The notes beneath the pieces were generated by a model. That model did no database searches. It was given only the letters and a program-made list of their open reading frames with translations, and was not told the origin of the DNA. DNA of 58,721 bases from Pseudomonadota bacterium (GTDB lineage: Bacteria > Pseudomonadota > Gammaproteobacteria > Steroidobacterales > Steroidobacteraceae). Shown piece after piece: positions 37,243 to 48,100 of this stretch (its first letter is position 1; every line of letters starts with the position of its first letter). The stretch spans positions 1 to 58,721 of the forward strand of contig JAKBBE010000010.1 in assembly GCA_021826035.1 (NCBI GenBank). Direction: 5' to 3'. The position numbers and the translations under genes were made by a program.

Positions 37243-38111
37243 TCAGAACACCTGCAGCGCCTCGAAGACCGGACCGTCGACGCACACCCGCTTCATCGCA
37301 TCCCCCTCTGCGGTACGGACCCGCACCGTGCAGCCGGCGCAGCCGCCGACGCCGCACGCCATGAATTCCTCGAGGGACACCTGGCAGGGCAACGCGTAGC
37401 GGCGGGCGAGCTGGGCGGCAGCTGCCAGCATCGGGGTCGGTCCGCAGGCAAACAGCTCCACCTCGGCGAGCGCGGCAGAGGGCAGCGAGCCGAGCCATTC
37501 CCCGGCCAGTTCGGTGACGTAACCGTCGAAGCAGCCCGGAAATCCCGCCCGGCTCGCCAAGCGGCTCGGGATGTCCCACGCTTCGAGCAACGGCATGCTG
37601 GCGATGGTGCCCGCCGGCATGCCCGGCACCACCAGCGTGGAGGGCCGCGGATGGAACGGGAAGGGAATCTCCGAGCCCATGAGCACCAGCGGCCGCCACG
37701 GCTCGGGGCTGGCGCACAGACGTTCGGCGAGGAAGATCATCGGCGGAATGCCGACTCCCCCGCCAATCAACACGGTGCGCGGTCGTTCCCGGTGGGCCGT
37801 GAACGGCCTGCCAATCGGGCCGATGATGCTGACGGTCTCCCCCGGTGTGCGCCCCGCCAGGGCGCGCAGGCCGGGCCCGACGATCTTGTAGAGCACTTCG
37901 ATCCAGCCGGCCTCGCGATCGGCACGCATGATCGAGAGCGGTCGACGCATGGGGATGGACGGATCACAGGTCAGGTGCACGAAGCTGCCCGGTTCGGCCC
38001 GTCGGGCGCAGGCCGGCGCCTGCAGGCGCAACACGAACTGCTCGCCCTCGTACGCGCTCTGGCGCACGATCCGTGCATCTTCCAGGTGCAGTGTGCCGCG
38101 GTCGGCGTGAC

Positions 38112-38115
<4 letters not shown>
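37243..38115 (-). CDS. Dihydroorotate dehydrogenase electron-transfer subunit-like protein (PyrK-type)
   Basis: A 290-residue ferredoxin-reductase-type flavoprotein. The FAD-binding barrel shows RRPLSIMRAD and an EVLYKIVGPG segment, the NAD-binding part starts at VLIGGGVGIPPMIFLAERL, and the end carries the [2Fe-2S] loop ACGVGGCAGC plus RVCVDGPVFEAL, a hallmark of PyrK. PyrK passes electrons from PyrD (class 1B) to NAD. Proteobacteria usually have a quinone-linked class 2 PyrD and no PyrK, and no pyrD is in the window, so the partner is open. Its ATG overlaps the pyrB stop (ATGA), so it is coupled to pyrimidine synthesis. Confidence 0.85.
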
Positions 38116-39068
<953 letters not shown>

Positions 39069-39138
39069 GCGGTCTCCGGGACAGGGCTGCGTTTCGGCTC
39101 GATCCGCGACCGCCGGCAGGCGGGCAGCAGTGTGGGGT

Positions 39139-39588
39139 TCATGGCAGTTCTTCTCCAGGCTCTCCGGACAGCCAGCGCTCGAGGATGATCGCGGCCGCGG
39201 CGCTGTCGATGTGTTCGCGGCGCACCCGCCGCCGCTCGCCCCGTGCGCGCCGTTCCTTCAGCGCCTCAGCGGCTTCCAGGGAGGAGAAGCGCTCGTCGAT
39301 CAGACTCACGGGCAGCGTGAAACGGCGCTTGAGCTCTTGGGCGAAGCGCCGCGCGTGCGGCAGCAGAGCACCGGCGGTACCGTCAGCATTATACGGGGCG
39401 CCGACCACCGCACGGTCGGGATTGAACGCACGCACCTCACGCCCGATCGAGTCCCAGTCCGGTGCGCCGTCGCGCGCCGCCGCGGCGGGCCGCGGTGCGG
39501 CCCGGCCGGTGAGGGTGTCGCCGGTGGCGATGCCGATGCGTGTGAATCCGAAATCGAAGGCGAGGACGCGCAGGATCGGTTCAGGCAT
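39139..39588 (-). CDS. ruvX: Holliday junction resolvase-like protein RuvX/YqgF
   Basis: A 149-residue RNase-H-fold nuclease: LAFDFGFTRIGIATGD holds the first catalytic Asp, AVVGAPYNADGTAG is the middle strand, LIDERFSSLEAAE has the second acidic residue, and HIDSAAAAIILERWL has the third. Function in E. coli is pre-16S rRNA 5' maturation. The ATG at 39588 lies inside the last codons of algH (8-base overlap), so the two are translationally coupled. Confidence 0.93.
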   Translation of the reverse strand: MPEPILRVLAFDFGFTRIGIATGDTLTGRAAPRPAAAARDGAPDWDSIGREVRAFNPDRAVVGAPYNADGTAGALLPHARRFAQELKRRFTLPVSLIDERFSSLEAAEALKERRARGERRRVRREHIDSAAAAIILERWLSGEPGEELP

Positions 39589-40246
39589 GTCCGGCGGTCG
39601 GGCTGAGCTGGCCGACGCTGATACCGAGCAGGTCCCAGGCTCCGCTCCAGCGTTGCTCAAAGGGCAGTTCGAAGACCACTCGGGCATCGACCGGTACCGA
39701 CAGCCAAGCGTTCTGTAGGATCTCGCGCTCGAGCTGCCCGGAATCCCAGCCGGCATAACCGAGGGCGATGAAGGCGTCCTCGGGACCCTCGCCTCGCGCC
39801 ATCGCGGCCAGCACGTCGCGCGAGGTGGTGACCTGGATGGTTTCTGACACCCGGTGCGTATGATCCCAGTGACCGCCCGGTCGGTGCAGGACGAAGCCAC
39901 GGTCGGTGTGCACCGGGCCGCCGCGCAATACGGGCTGCTCGGCGAGGCGCTCGCTTGAGGCGGTGAGCTGCATTTGCGAGAACACGTCCGCGAGGTGCAT
40001 CGGCAGGGGCTTGTTCAGCACGATGCCGAGCGCGCTGCGATCTGTATGCTCGCAGACGAGTACCACGGCCTGAGAGAAGTTCGGATCGGCCAGCGAGGGC
40101 ATGGCAATCAGCAGGTGATTGGTGAGGTTGGCCACGCCAGCCGCTTCGCTCTGCGTGCCACGGCGGGCATTCCCGGAGGCACTGCCTCGCCCGGCCTGCA
40201 CCTCGGGCGCACCGTCGCGGCCCGGTTTGCTGCTCTGCTCGCTCAT
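39581..40246 (-). CDS. algH: UPF0301/AlgH family protein (YqgE)
   Basis: A member of the AlgH/YqgE family of about 221 residues. NLTNHLLIAMPSLADPNFSQ is the family's N-terminal signature, ALGIVLNKPLP and LRGGPVHTDRGFVLH follow, and GYAGWDSGQLEREI is near the C-terminus. Function is unknown; the Pseudomonas gene was named for an effect on alginate. The ATG at 40246 gives a 40-residue low-complexity N-terminal extension. A GTG at 40135 just before NLTNHL is an attractive alternative start and would match the usual length. It overlaps ruvX and lies between ruvX and a tonB-family gene, the order known from Pseudomonas. Confidence 0.9.
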   Translation of the reverse strand: MSEQSSKPGRDGAPEVQAGRGSASGNARRGTQSEAAGVANLTNHLLIAMPSLADPNFSQAVVLVCEHTDRSALGIVLNKPLPMHLADVFSQMQLTASSERLAEQPVLRGGPVHTDRGFVLHRPGGHWDHTHRVSETIQVTTSRDVLAAMARGEGPEDAFIALGYAGWDSGQLEREILQNAWLSVPVDARVVFELPFEQRWSGAWDLLGISVGQLSPTAGHA

Positions 40247-40277
40247 ACCCTCAGTATGGGGACGGTGGGCGTGCGGC

Positions 40278-41147
40278 TCAAGGCATGCGCACCGAGCCGC
40301 GCATCCGGCCGTCCTCAAACTGCCACTCGTAGGTAAAGCGCAGCATCCGGTAGCGCTGCGCGAGGTTGGGCGGGAACGGCTCGAAAGGACTCGCCAGGCG
40401 CAAAATGGCGAGCGCCGCCTGATCGAGCGCCGGGTCGCCGCTCGAGCGGCGGATCACCGCGCGGACCAGCCGGCCGTCGGCGTCGATCGCCACCTCGATC
40501 ACCGGGTTGGCGTGGGCGGCCTGCCGCGCGGCCACAGGGAAGTTCAGTGTGCCGATGCGCTCGACTTTACGCCGCCACGCCACCAGGTAGGGCGCGACGA
40601 TCGCCGAGCGCGTGTCGGGACTGACCCACAGTGCGCGTTTTGGGCCGCTGAGGTGCACCGGGCCACCCGTGCGCGCCCCGCGCGCACCATCGGCGCCCGC
40701 GGCGAGCGTCCCGGCGAACGATCCGGGCGCGCTGCTGATGCGGTACGTGACGCGGGTGCTCCAGGCGGTCGTGGTCAGCACCCGCTCGGTCCCGCCGTGC
40801 GCCGGGCGGCCTGGCGGCGCCGAGCGGTGCGGCCCGCCCTCGGCGCTCGCCGGTGCTCCGGTCCGCAGTGCCGGGGTGTTCGGCTGTACATCGCGGCGCG
40901 TATTGCCCGAGCCCAGTTGCGTGCGCTGCGCGAGGTAGGCCGCCGTCGGGTTGTGTGCGGCGCTCGGTAGCTGATCCGAGACCAGCAGTACGCGCAGTCC
41001 TGGCGCACCGCGCCCCGCGGCGAGCGGGCTGTTGAACGTCACCCCGAGAATGAGCAGCCCGTGCAGCAAGGCTGCCAGGAACAGCATCGCCATCAGTCGC
41101 TCGCGCGGGGTACGGGCGGCCTGGGCCGAAGCGGACTGCAGGCTCAT
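40278..41147 (-). CDS. TonB-family energy transducer (TonB3-like)
   Basis: A 289-residue single-pass inner-membrane protein: helix at 18-38 (MLFLAALLHGLLILGV), a long Ala/Gly/Thr-rich periplasmic linker without the usual Pro-Lys/Pro-Glu repeats, and a C-terminal TonB domain (about 215-280) with PVIEVAIDADGRLVRAVIRRSSGDPALDQAALAILR. TonB carries proton-motive energy to outer-membrane receptors. In Pseudomonas the gene at this position, tonB3, is needed for normal twitching and pilus assembly, and the pil neighbourhood here fits that. No exbB/exbD is nearby. Confidence 0.85.
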   Translation of the reverse strand: MSLQSASAQAARTPRERLMAMLFLAALLHGLLILGVTFNSPLAAGRGAPGLRVLLVSDQLPSAAHNPTAAYLAQRTQLGSGNTRRDVQPNTPALRTGAPASAEGGPHRSAPPGRPAHGGTERVLTTTAWSTRVTYRISSAPGSFAGTLAAGADGARGARTGGPVHLSGPKRALWVSPDTRSAIVAPYLVAWRRKVERIGTLNFPVAARQAAHANPVIEVAIDADGRLVRAVIRRSSGDPALDQAALAILRLASPFEPFPPNLAQRYRMLRFTYEWQFEDGRMRGSVRMP

Positions 41148-41157
41148 CGGCGCACGA

Positions 41158-42120
41158 TCACCGCTCGGGGCTCGCCAGGCGCTGCTCGATCGCCGCCATC
41201 AGCCGTCCGCCGATGTCGATCGGGTATTTCTTTTCGATTTCGCGGATGCCGGTCGGACTCGTGACGTTGATCTCGGTGACGAACTCGCCGATCACATCGA
41301 GACCGACGAACAGCATGCCGGCCGCCGCGAGGGTCGGGCCGATCTCATTGGCCAGCCAACGCTCCCGCTCGTTGAGTTCGCGGACTTCGGCGCGGGCGCC
41401 GGCGGCGAGATTGCCGCGGTTGTCGTGCGGCAGCGGGATGCGCGAGAGCGCATAGGGCAGCGGCTGTCCATCGATCAGCAATACGCGGGTGTCCCCACCG
41501 GTGGCGATCTGCGGCAGGTAGCGCTGCGCGATCGCAAAGCGCTGGCCGTAATCGGTGAGTGTCTCGAACACCACGCCGCGGTTCTTGTCTTGCGCCTCGA
41601 GCACGAAAATCGAGCGTCCGCCCATGCCGTGCAGCGGCTTGCAGACGATCTTGCCGTGCTCGGCGAGGAAGGCGCCCATGTCGCCCATGTCGCGCGTGAT
41701 CAGAGTCGGGGCGCAGCACTGCGGGAACCAGGCCGTGTAGACCTTCTCATTCATGTCACGCAGCCCGCGCGGGCGGTTCACCACCCGCGCCCCCTGCAGC
41801 TCGGCCCGCTCCAGGATATAGGTCGTGTAGATGTATTCGGTGTCGAACGGCGGGTCTTTGCGCATCAGGATGCACTCCAGATCCCCGAGCCGCATCGTCT
41901 GCGGTTCGCCGAGCTCGAACCAGTGCTGCGGGTCGGCGGCGACCCTCAGCGCCCGGACCCGGCCCCAGGCGATACCCTCGCGCAGCCACACATCGCGCTG
42001 CTCCATGTAGTACAGGGACCAGCCGCGCGCCTGGGCGGCGAGCAGCATGGCCAGCGTCGAATCCTTGGCATAGTGAATGGCGTGGATCGGATCCATGAGC
42101 ACGCCGAGACGGATGGACAT
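41158..42120 (-). CDS. gshB: Glutathione synthetase GshB
   Basis: An ATP-grasp ligase of about 320 residues joining glycine to gamma-glutamylcysteine. LGVLMDPIHAIHYAKDSTLAM is the N-terminal signature, IVCKPLHGMGGRSIF is the ATP-grasp lysine/glycine loop, and FVGLDVIGEFVTEINVTSPTGIREIE holds the metal ligands and C-terminal motif. The ATG at 42120 matches family N-termini; the frame is open to 42207 without coding character. It is the first gene of a leftward series (gshB, tonB, algH, ruvX, pyrB, pyrK-type) and is divergent from pilG, as in Pseudomonas. Confidence 0.95.
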   Translation of the reverse strand: MSIRLGVLMDPIHAIHYAKDSTLAMLLAAQARGWSLYYMEQRDVWLREGIAWGRVRALRVAADPQHWFELGEPQTMRLGDLECILMRKDPPFDTEYIYTTYILERAELQGARVVNRPRGLRDMNEKVYTAWFPQCCAPTLITRDMGDMGAFLAEHGKIVCKPLHGMGGRSIFVLEAQDKNRGVVFETLTDYGQRFAIAQRYLPQIATGGDTRVLLIDGQPLPYALSRIPLPHDNRGNLAAGARAEVRELNERERWLANEIGPTLAAAGMLFVGLDVIGEFVTEINVTSPTGIREIEKKYPIDIGGRLMAAIEQRLASPER

Positions 42121-42364
42121 GGTGGAATGATGCCAGCAGCGGCCCTGCCTGTCCGGGCCGGCTGCGCCGCGCGCACCGTTTGACCGGAACCGTGATGCAA
42201 GCAGCATGGCCAGGCCCAGGCCGATATGTTAAAAGAAAACCTGCGTCAGTTCTCGGGGCCCGCACAGCCAATGGCGCCGCTTCGGGTATTGCGTGTACGC
42301 TCGGGACTCGAGGCGGCAACCGCCATCGGGGCGGCCGTTCGAGCCTCACCATATAAGGAGTTGC

Positions 42365-42763
42365 GTGGCCGTGAACGCCAGCAACGAGAAACTCCAGGGC
42401 CTGAAGGTTCTGGTGATCGACGACAGCAAAACCATCCGCCGCACGGCGGAGACGCTTCTCGCCAAAGAGGGCTGTGAGGTCTACACGGCTATCGACGGTT
42501 TCGACGCGCTGTCGAAAATTGCCGATCACCAGCCGGATATCGTGTTCGTCGACATCATGATGCCCCGGCTCGACGGCTATCAGACCTGCTCGCTCATCAA
42601 GCACAACAAGGTCTTTCGCGCCATCCCGGTGATCATGCTGTCCTCGAAGGACGGCCTGTTCGACCGCGCCCGCGGGCGGATCGTCGGCTCCGAGCACTAT
42701 CTGACCAAGCCCTTCACCAAGGATGAGCTGCTGAGCGCGATCGAGACGCATATCGGGAGATGA
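42365..42763 (+). CDS. pilG: Twitching-motility response regulator PilG
   Basis: A single-domain CheY-like receiver of about 132 residues. KVLVIDDSKTIRRTAE carries the acidic pocket, the phospho-acceptor Asp is in FVDIMMPRLDGYQ, the Ser/Thr position in VIMLSSKDG, and the Lys in YLTKPFTKDEL. In the Pil-Chp pathway PilG is phosphorylated by ChpA and promotes pilus extension. The GTG at 42365 is preceded by AAGGAG; the frame is open upstream. The pilG stop overlaps the pilH start (ATGA), giving coupled translation. Confidence 0.93.
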   Translation: MAVNASNEKLQGLKVLVIDDSKTIRRTAETLLAKEGCEVYTAIDGFDALSKIADHQPDIVFVDIMMPRLDGYQTCSLIKHNKVFRAIPVIMLSSKDGLFDRARGRIVGSEHYLTKPFTKDELLSAIETHIGR

Positions 42764-43134
42764 CGGCCATGGCGCTGATTCTCATCGTCGACGACTCGCC
42801 GACGGAAGTGCACGTGATGCAGACGGCGCTCGAGAAGCACGGTTTTCGCACTGCCGCGGCCGGCGATGGCGCCGAGGGCGTGCGGCTTGCTCGGGAGATG
42901 AGTCCGGACCTGATTTTCATGGACATCGTGATGCCGGGCATGAACGGCTATCAGGCGACCCGGGCGCTGGTGAACGATCCGCGCACTCGGCAGATCCCGA
43001 TCATCATGGTGACCTCCAAGGGGCAGGAGACCGACCGGATCTGGGGGCTGCGCCAGGGTGCGGTCGATTACATGGTCAAGCCCGTCTCGCCCGACCAGCT
43101 GATCGCCAAGGCGCGCTTGGCGCTCGCGAGTTGA
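42760..43134 (+). CDS. pilH: Twitching-motility response regulator PilH
   Basis: A second single-domain receiver, 124 residues: LILIVDDSPTEVHVMQT, phospho-acceptor Asp in FMDIVMPGMNGYQ, Thr in IMVTSKGQETD, Lys in YMVKPVSPDQL. In Pil-Chp, PilH opposes PilG, acting as a phosphate sink or on retraction. It overlaps pilG by ATGA and is followed after 61 bases by pilI. Confidence 0.95.
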   Translation: MTAMALILIVDDSPTEVHVMQTALEKHGFRTAAAGDGAEGVRLAREMSPDLIFMDIVMPGMNGYQATRALVNDPRTRQIPIIMVTSKGQETDRIWGLRQGAVDYMVKPVSPDQLIAKARLALAS

Positions 43135-43195
43135 CGCACACACATGGTGTACCGTTGTTTTCACCTGCACGCCTGCGCACGGGCCGAGTGTCCCC

Positions 43196-43759
43196 ATGAG
43201 TGAGGCGGTGTCGCTGCAGTCCCTGCGTGACCGGCCGTTCGAGCTGCTGAGTGAGCTCGAGCGGCGCGCCCGCGCCGTCTCGGCGCAGCCCGGCCAGGAG
43301 GGGGCCGCCGAGCGCGAGTGGGTCGGCGTGGCGCTGCGTATGGCCGGGGATTTATACCTGGTGGCGCGCGAGGAGACCCGCGAGGTGCTCGGCGTGCCGG
43401 CCGGCATGACCCGCGTGCCGGGCGCGAAGCTGTGGATCAAGGGGCTGGCGAATGTGCGCGGGCAGCTGCTGCCGATCATCGATTTGCGTCAGTTTCTCGG
43501 CAGCGGCGCCACGCCGATCAGCCGCAATACCCGGGTCGTGGCCGTAAATCACCGCGAGATCCCCGCCGGGCTGCTCGTCGATGAGGTGCTCGGATTTCGC
43601 CGCTTCGCCGAAGGGGAGTTCAGCGCCGAGGCGCCCCCGACCATGGCGCGCTGCGAGCGTTATCTCGCCGGGGCGTTCCGGCGCGGCACCGAGCAATGGC
43701 CGGTGCTCAGTCTGCGTGCGCTGCTCGAAAGTGCGGCATTTGCGGAGGCCGCGGCATGA
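43196..43759 (+). CDS. pilI: CheW-like adaptor PilI
   Basis: A 187-residue CheW-domain protein that links receptor PilJ and kinase ChpA. GVALRMAGDLYLVAREETREVL starts the domain, then VPGAKLWIKGLANVRGQLLPIIDLRQFLG, the CheW signature, and a second-half strand GLLVDEVLGFR. The N-terminal 40 residues are a variable helical extension. Its stop overlaps the pilJ ATG (ATGA), so adaptor and receptor are co-translated. Confidence 0.93.
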   Translation: MSEAVSLQSLRDRPFELLSELERRARAVSAQPGQEGAAEREWVGVALRMAGDLYLVAREETREVLGVPAGMTRVPGAKLWIKGLANVRGQLLPIIDLRQFLGSGATPISRNTRVVAVNHREIPAGLLVDEVLGFRRFAEGEFSAEAPPTMARCERYLAGAFRRGTEQWPVLSLRALLESAAFAEAAA

Positions 43760-45114
43760 GCGCGCAACCCGCACTGGCCGCACAGTCGCGGTTGCTCACC
43801 ACGGTGCTCGCCGCTGGCGCCGGCCTGATGCTGCTCGCCGCGGCGGTGGCTTACTTTGCCGCCGGCAGCGCCGCTCCGGCCATAGCGCGCTTCGGGCCGC
43901 TCGCCCTGGCGCTGCTCGCGGCCGCCTTGCTCGGCGCCGGCATCGTGCTCGCCGGGCGCATAGAGAAGACGGTCCAGGACCAGCGCTTCGCCGCCGAGAC
44001 CCAACGCAAGGAGAACGATCGGAACCAGCAGGCCATCCTGCGCCTGCTCGATGAGCTCTCGAGCCTCGCCGACGGTGATCTCACCGTGCAGGCGACCGTG
44101 ACCGAGGAGATCACCGGAGCGATTGCTGATTCGATCAACTACGCGGTCGATGCGCTGCGCGGCCTGGTGACGACCATCAATCATTCGGCCATCCAGCTCG
44201 ACAGCGCCGCACGCCAGACCCAGGCGCTCTCGCAGCACCTGGCCAAGGCGAGCAGCGCGCAGTCAAAGCAGATCGCCTCGGCTACCGAGTCCGCCTCGGG
44301 CATGGCCAACTCAGTGGCTGAGGTCTCCGGCAACGCCGAGCGGGCGTCCGACGTGGCGCGCCACTCGGTGGAGATCGCCCACAAGGGTGGCGATGCGGTG
44401 CGCCGCACCATCGATGGCATGAACGCCATCCGCGAGACCATCCAGGAGACCTCCAAGCGGATCAAACGACTCGGGGAAAGCTCGCAGGAGATCGGCAACA
44501 TCGTCGAGCTGATCAACGACATCGCCGAGCAGACCAACATCCTGGCCCTGAACGCCTCGATCCAGGCGTCGATGGCCGGGGAGGCCGGACGCGGCTTCGC
44601 GGTGGTGGCCGATGAAGTGCAGCGGCTCGCCGAGCGTGCTGCCAACGCCACCAAGCAGATCGAGGTGCTGGTGCGCACCATTCAGACTGACACCAACGAG
44701 GCGGTGGTGTCGATGGAGCGCAGCACCACTGATGTGGTCGGCGGTGCGCTGCTGGCGGAGAACGCCGGCGCGGCACTCGATGAGATCGAGCAGGTCTCCA
44801 ACCAGATCGCGAGCCTCGTTCAGAACATCTCCGGCAGTGCGCGCGCTCAGGCGAGCGGCGCGCAGAATATTGCGCGCAACATGCAGGTGCTGCGCGAGAT
44901 CAGCGTACAGACCGCCGAGTCCACCAACGCCACCTCGGCGGCCATCGCCCAGTTGGCGGAACTGTCGGCGGGCCTGCGCCGCGCGGCGGCCGGGTTCCGC
45001 CTGCCCGGCGGCGCGCACCCGGGCGCCACGGGCGCGTACAAGCGCCCCGACGGTGTCGCGGCTGCCAGCCGTCCCGCCGCCGCCACCCCCGTCACCGCCG
45101 CGGGCGGTCACTGA
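43756..45114 (+). CDS. pilJ: Methyl-accepting chemoreceptor PilJ, short form lacking a large sensor domain
   Basis: A 452-residue chemoreceptor. Two hydrophobic segments (about 13-37 and 46-66) are separated by under ten residues, so almost nothing lies in the periplasm. A HAMP-like or linker helix follows, then a complete cytoplasmic signalling hairpin with the tip EIGNIVELINDIAEQTNILALNAS and GEAGRGFAVVADEVQRLAERA. Pseudomonas PilJ is about 680 residues with a periplasmic sensor region; here that region is missing. The ATG at 43756 overlaps the pilI stop. No CheR- or CheB-type gene is in the operon, so methylation adaptation is not supplied locally. Confidence 0.88.
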   Translation: MSAQPALAAQSRLLTTVLAAGAGLMLLAAAVAYFAAGSAAPAIARFGPLALALLAAALLGAGIVLAGRIEKTVQDQRFAAETQRKENDRNQQAILRLLDELSSLADGDLTVQATVTEEITGAIADSINYAVDALRGLVTTINHSAIQLDSAARQTQALSQHLAKASSAQSKQIASATESASGMANSVAEVSGNAERASDVARHSVEIAHKGGDAVRRTIDGMNAIRETIQETSKRIKRLGESSQEIGNIVELINDIAEQTNILALNASIQASMAGEAGRGFAVVADEVQRLAERAANATKQIEVLVRTIQTDTNEAVVSMERSTTDVVGGALLAENAGAALDEIEQVSNQIASLVQNISGSARAQASGAQNIARNMQVLREISVQTAESTNATSAAIAQLAELSAGLRRAAAGFRLPGGAHPGATGAYKRPDGVAAASRPAAATPVTAAGGH

Positions 45115-45136
45115 GCCTACCGTCCGGAGCTGCTGG

Positions 45137-48100
45137 ATGTCGGAAGTTGCCTCGCAGACGCTCGAGCTGGTCGGGCATGAACTCGCCCACACGCTGGGGG
45201 AGGCGCGCGCCGCCATCGAAAGCTACCTCGAGCAGCCGGACAACGTCACGCTGCTTGAGCGGTGCAAGCACGAGCTGCATCAGGCGCAGGGTGTGCTGCG
45301 CATGTTGGAGATCTACGGCGCGGCGCTGCTCGCCGAAGAAATGGAGTTGGTGGCCGATTACCTGCTCGCCACCTACGATGAGCGCAAGGGCCAGGCCGAG
45401 AGTCTCGATGCGCTGCTGCGCGCGCTGGTGCAGCTGCCGGGGTACCTCGAGCGCGTGCTCGCCGGCGGGCGCGACATCGCGCTCGTGCTGCTGCCGCTGC
45501 TGAATGACCTGCGGGCCGTGCGTGGCAGCGCGCTGCTGTCCGAGGGCACGCTGCTGCTTTTGAACCTGAAGTCGGACAAGCAGGCCCAGCCTCAGACTCC
45601 CGTCCCCGGGGAGCCGATCTTGAACGTCGAGCAATGGGCCCGACGGCTGCGCACCCAGTTCCAGGCCGGCCTCATCGGCTGGATTCGCGGCGAGCGCATC
45701 GAGCAGAACCTCGCCACGCTCGCCTCGGTCGCCGAGAAACTCGAGCGCTCTGCCACGCGCCAGCCGGTGTTCCAGCTCTGGTGGGTCGTGGGCGCGGTGA
45801 TCGAGGCGCTGCGCGACGGTGGTCTCGAGGGCGGCGTGTCGGTGAAACGGCTGCTGGGACTGGCCGATCGCGAGATCCGCCGCCTCTACGAGCTCGGCGA
45901 GCCGCGCTACTGCCAGAGTCCGCCGGTCGACCTGCTGAACAACCTGCTCTACTACGTGGGCCGCTCCGCCAACGGCGGTACGCGCGTCGCGGCGGTGCGG
46001 GCCTCGTTCCGCCTGAGCGAGCTGCTGCCGGTGGATGAGAGCGTCGAGCAGGAGCGCGAGAGCCTTTCGGCACCTAACATCAAACTGATGCAGACCGTGG
46101 CGGTGGCGATCCGCGAGGATCTGGCCAAGGTCAAGGAGGTGCTGGAGCAGTTCGGACGGCGCGGCGGCAGTGATGGCGAGGAGCTGCGAGGCCAGGTCGC
46201 GCTGCTGCGCAAGATCGGCGATACGCTCGGGGTGCTCGGACTCGGCGCGCAGCGTGCCGCGGTGCAGGCGCAGACCGATCGCCTGGAGCGCATTCTCGGG
46301 GGCGCTGAGCCGCTCGGGGAAGGCGTGCTGGTGGAAGTCGCCGCCGCGCTGATCGCGGTCGAAGACCGGCTGGATGACAACCTGGTCGGCATGATCCTGC
46401 CGGTCGGTGGCCCTGAGCGCGACGCCTCGCAGGGCGATCGCGAATTCCAGCAGGTGCAGTCCGCGGTCCTGCGTGAGTGCATCCAGAACCTCGCCTGGAT
46501 CAAGGAGGCCGTTACTCAGAGCATCGGCGGCTCGCCTGATCCGGCGGCGCTCGATAGCTGGCAGGGGCTGATCACGGGACTGAAGGCCGCGCTGCTGATG
46601 CTCGGCAAGGCGCGTGCGGTAGAGGTCGTCGAAGGCATTGCTACGCAGTTGCGCCGCATCATGCGGCCGGGCGCGGCCCCGGTGCCACCGGGCTGGCTCG
46701 ATCGTCTGGCCGATGCGATCGTCAGCATCGAGTACTACATGGAGACGCTGCAGGCAGGGCGCAGCGACCCCTGGTATATGCTCGACAACGCTCAGTCGTG
46801 CCTGCAATACCTGGAGCGCGCGCCGCAGGCACTGCCGACGGCGCCCATCGAGCCGTCTGCGTTTGCCAAGACGGTGCTCATGACGCCGGGCGGGGAGACC
46901 CAGGCGGGTGCCACCATCCCGGATGTCCCGCTGGCGGCCGCCCCGCCACCCGTGGCGCTCACCGCGGCCTCGACCGCGAAGCTGGCGGCGCTCGCCGAAA
47001 GCGCCAGCCCGGAGCTGATCAAGCTGTTCGTCGAGGAGGCGCGTGAGGAGTTGGCGCGCATCCGGCGCCACTTCCCGCTGTGGGACCAGAATCCGCTCGA
47101 TCGTGATTCGCTCGAGATCGTGCGCCGCGGCTTTCATACCCTGAAGGGCAGTGGGCGCATGGTGGGTGCGCGCGAGCTCGGCGAGCTCGCCTGGTCCGTC
47201 GAGAGCCTGCTCAACCGGTTGCTCGACAACACCCTGACGCGCAGCCCCGAGATCCTGGAGGAGCTGCGCGAGGCAATTGCCGCCCTGCCGCAGCTGATTG
47301 AGCATCTGGAGACCGGTCGCCCCGTGGCGAGCGACGTGGCGGGCATCACGGCCGCCGCGCACGCCATGGCCGCCGGCCGCGAGAGCGAACCGCCGCCGGG
47401 TCCCGCCGAGACCGTCGCGAGCGAAGCGGCGGTGCTCGATGCCATGCCGGCGGCCGCCGTCACCGGCATGGACGAGGCGCTGCGGGAGATCTATGCCCGC
47501 GAAACTGAAACCCACGTGGCCGCGATCCGCTCCTACCTCAAGAGTGAAGCGCAGGCGCCCGAGCCGCACCCACTGCCCGAGGATGTCTATCGGGCCTGCC
47601 ACACGCTGGCGGGCAGCTCCAAGGCCGCGCAGGCGCGCCACGGCGTGCGGCTGGCCGAGCCGCTGGATCACTGGATCCGGCGTGCATTCACCAGCGGTGC
47701 CGGTCTGAGCAGCGCCGATTTGACGCTGCTCGCGGACTGCATGGGCGCGATGGAGACGGTGGCCGAACACCTCGAGGAACCCACCGGATACTTTGCCAGT
47801 CACCTGCTGCTGATCGAACGGCTAGGGGAGGCCGAGCATGCGCTCGATGAGCGTATCGCCGCGGCCGCGCCGGCGCAGGAAGAGGCTGCGGCCGTCACGG
47901 CGCCAGCGGCTGCGGCCCCGATCGAACGGCTCGCGCCGATGCCGTCGGTGGAGCCGGCCGTTGATTACGATCCGGAAGTTGCCGCGGTCTTCACCGAGGA
48001 GGCGCTGGAGTTGATCGAAGGATCCGAGCGCGCGCTCGGGGACTGGCGCTCGACGCCGGCCGATGCGCAGCGCGCGTTCGCGCTGAAGCGCGCGCTGCAC

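Noticed and set aside
45092..47803. 903-codon frame on the minus strand inside chpA
   Set aside because: An antisense shadow of a GC-rich gene. It has no recognisable domain, while the plus strand carries clear HPt, ATPase and receiver motifs.
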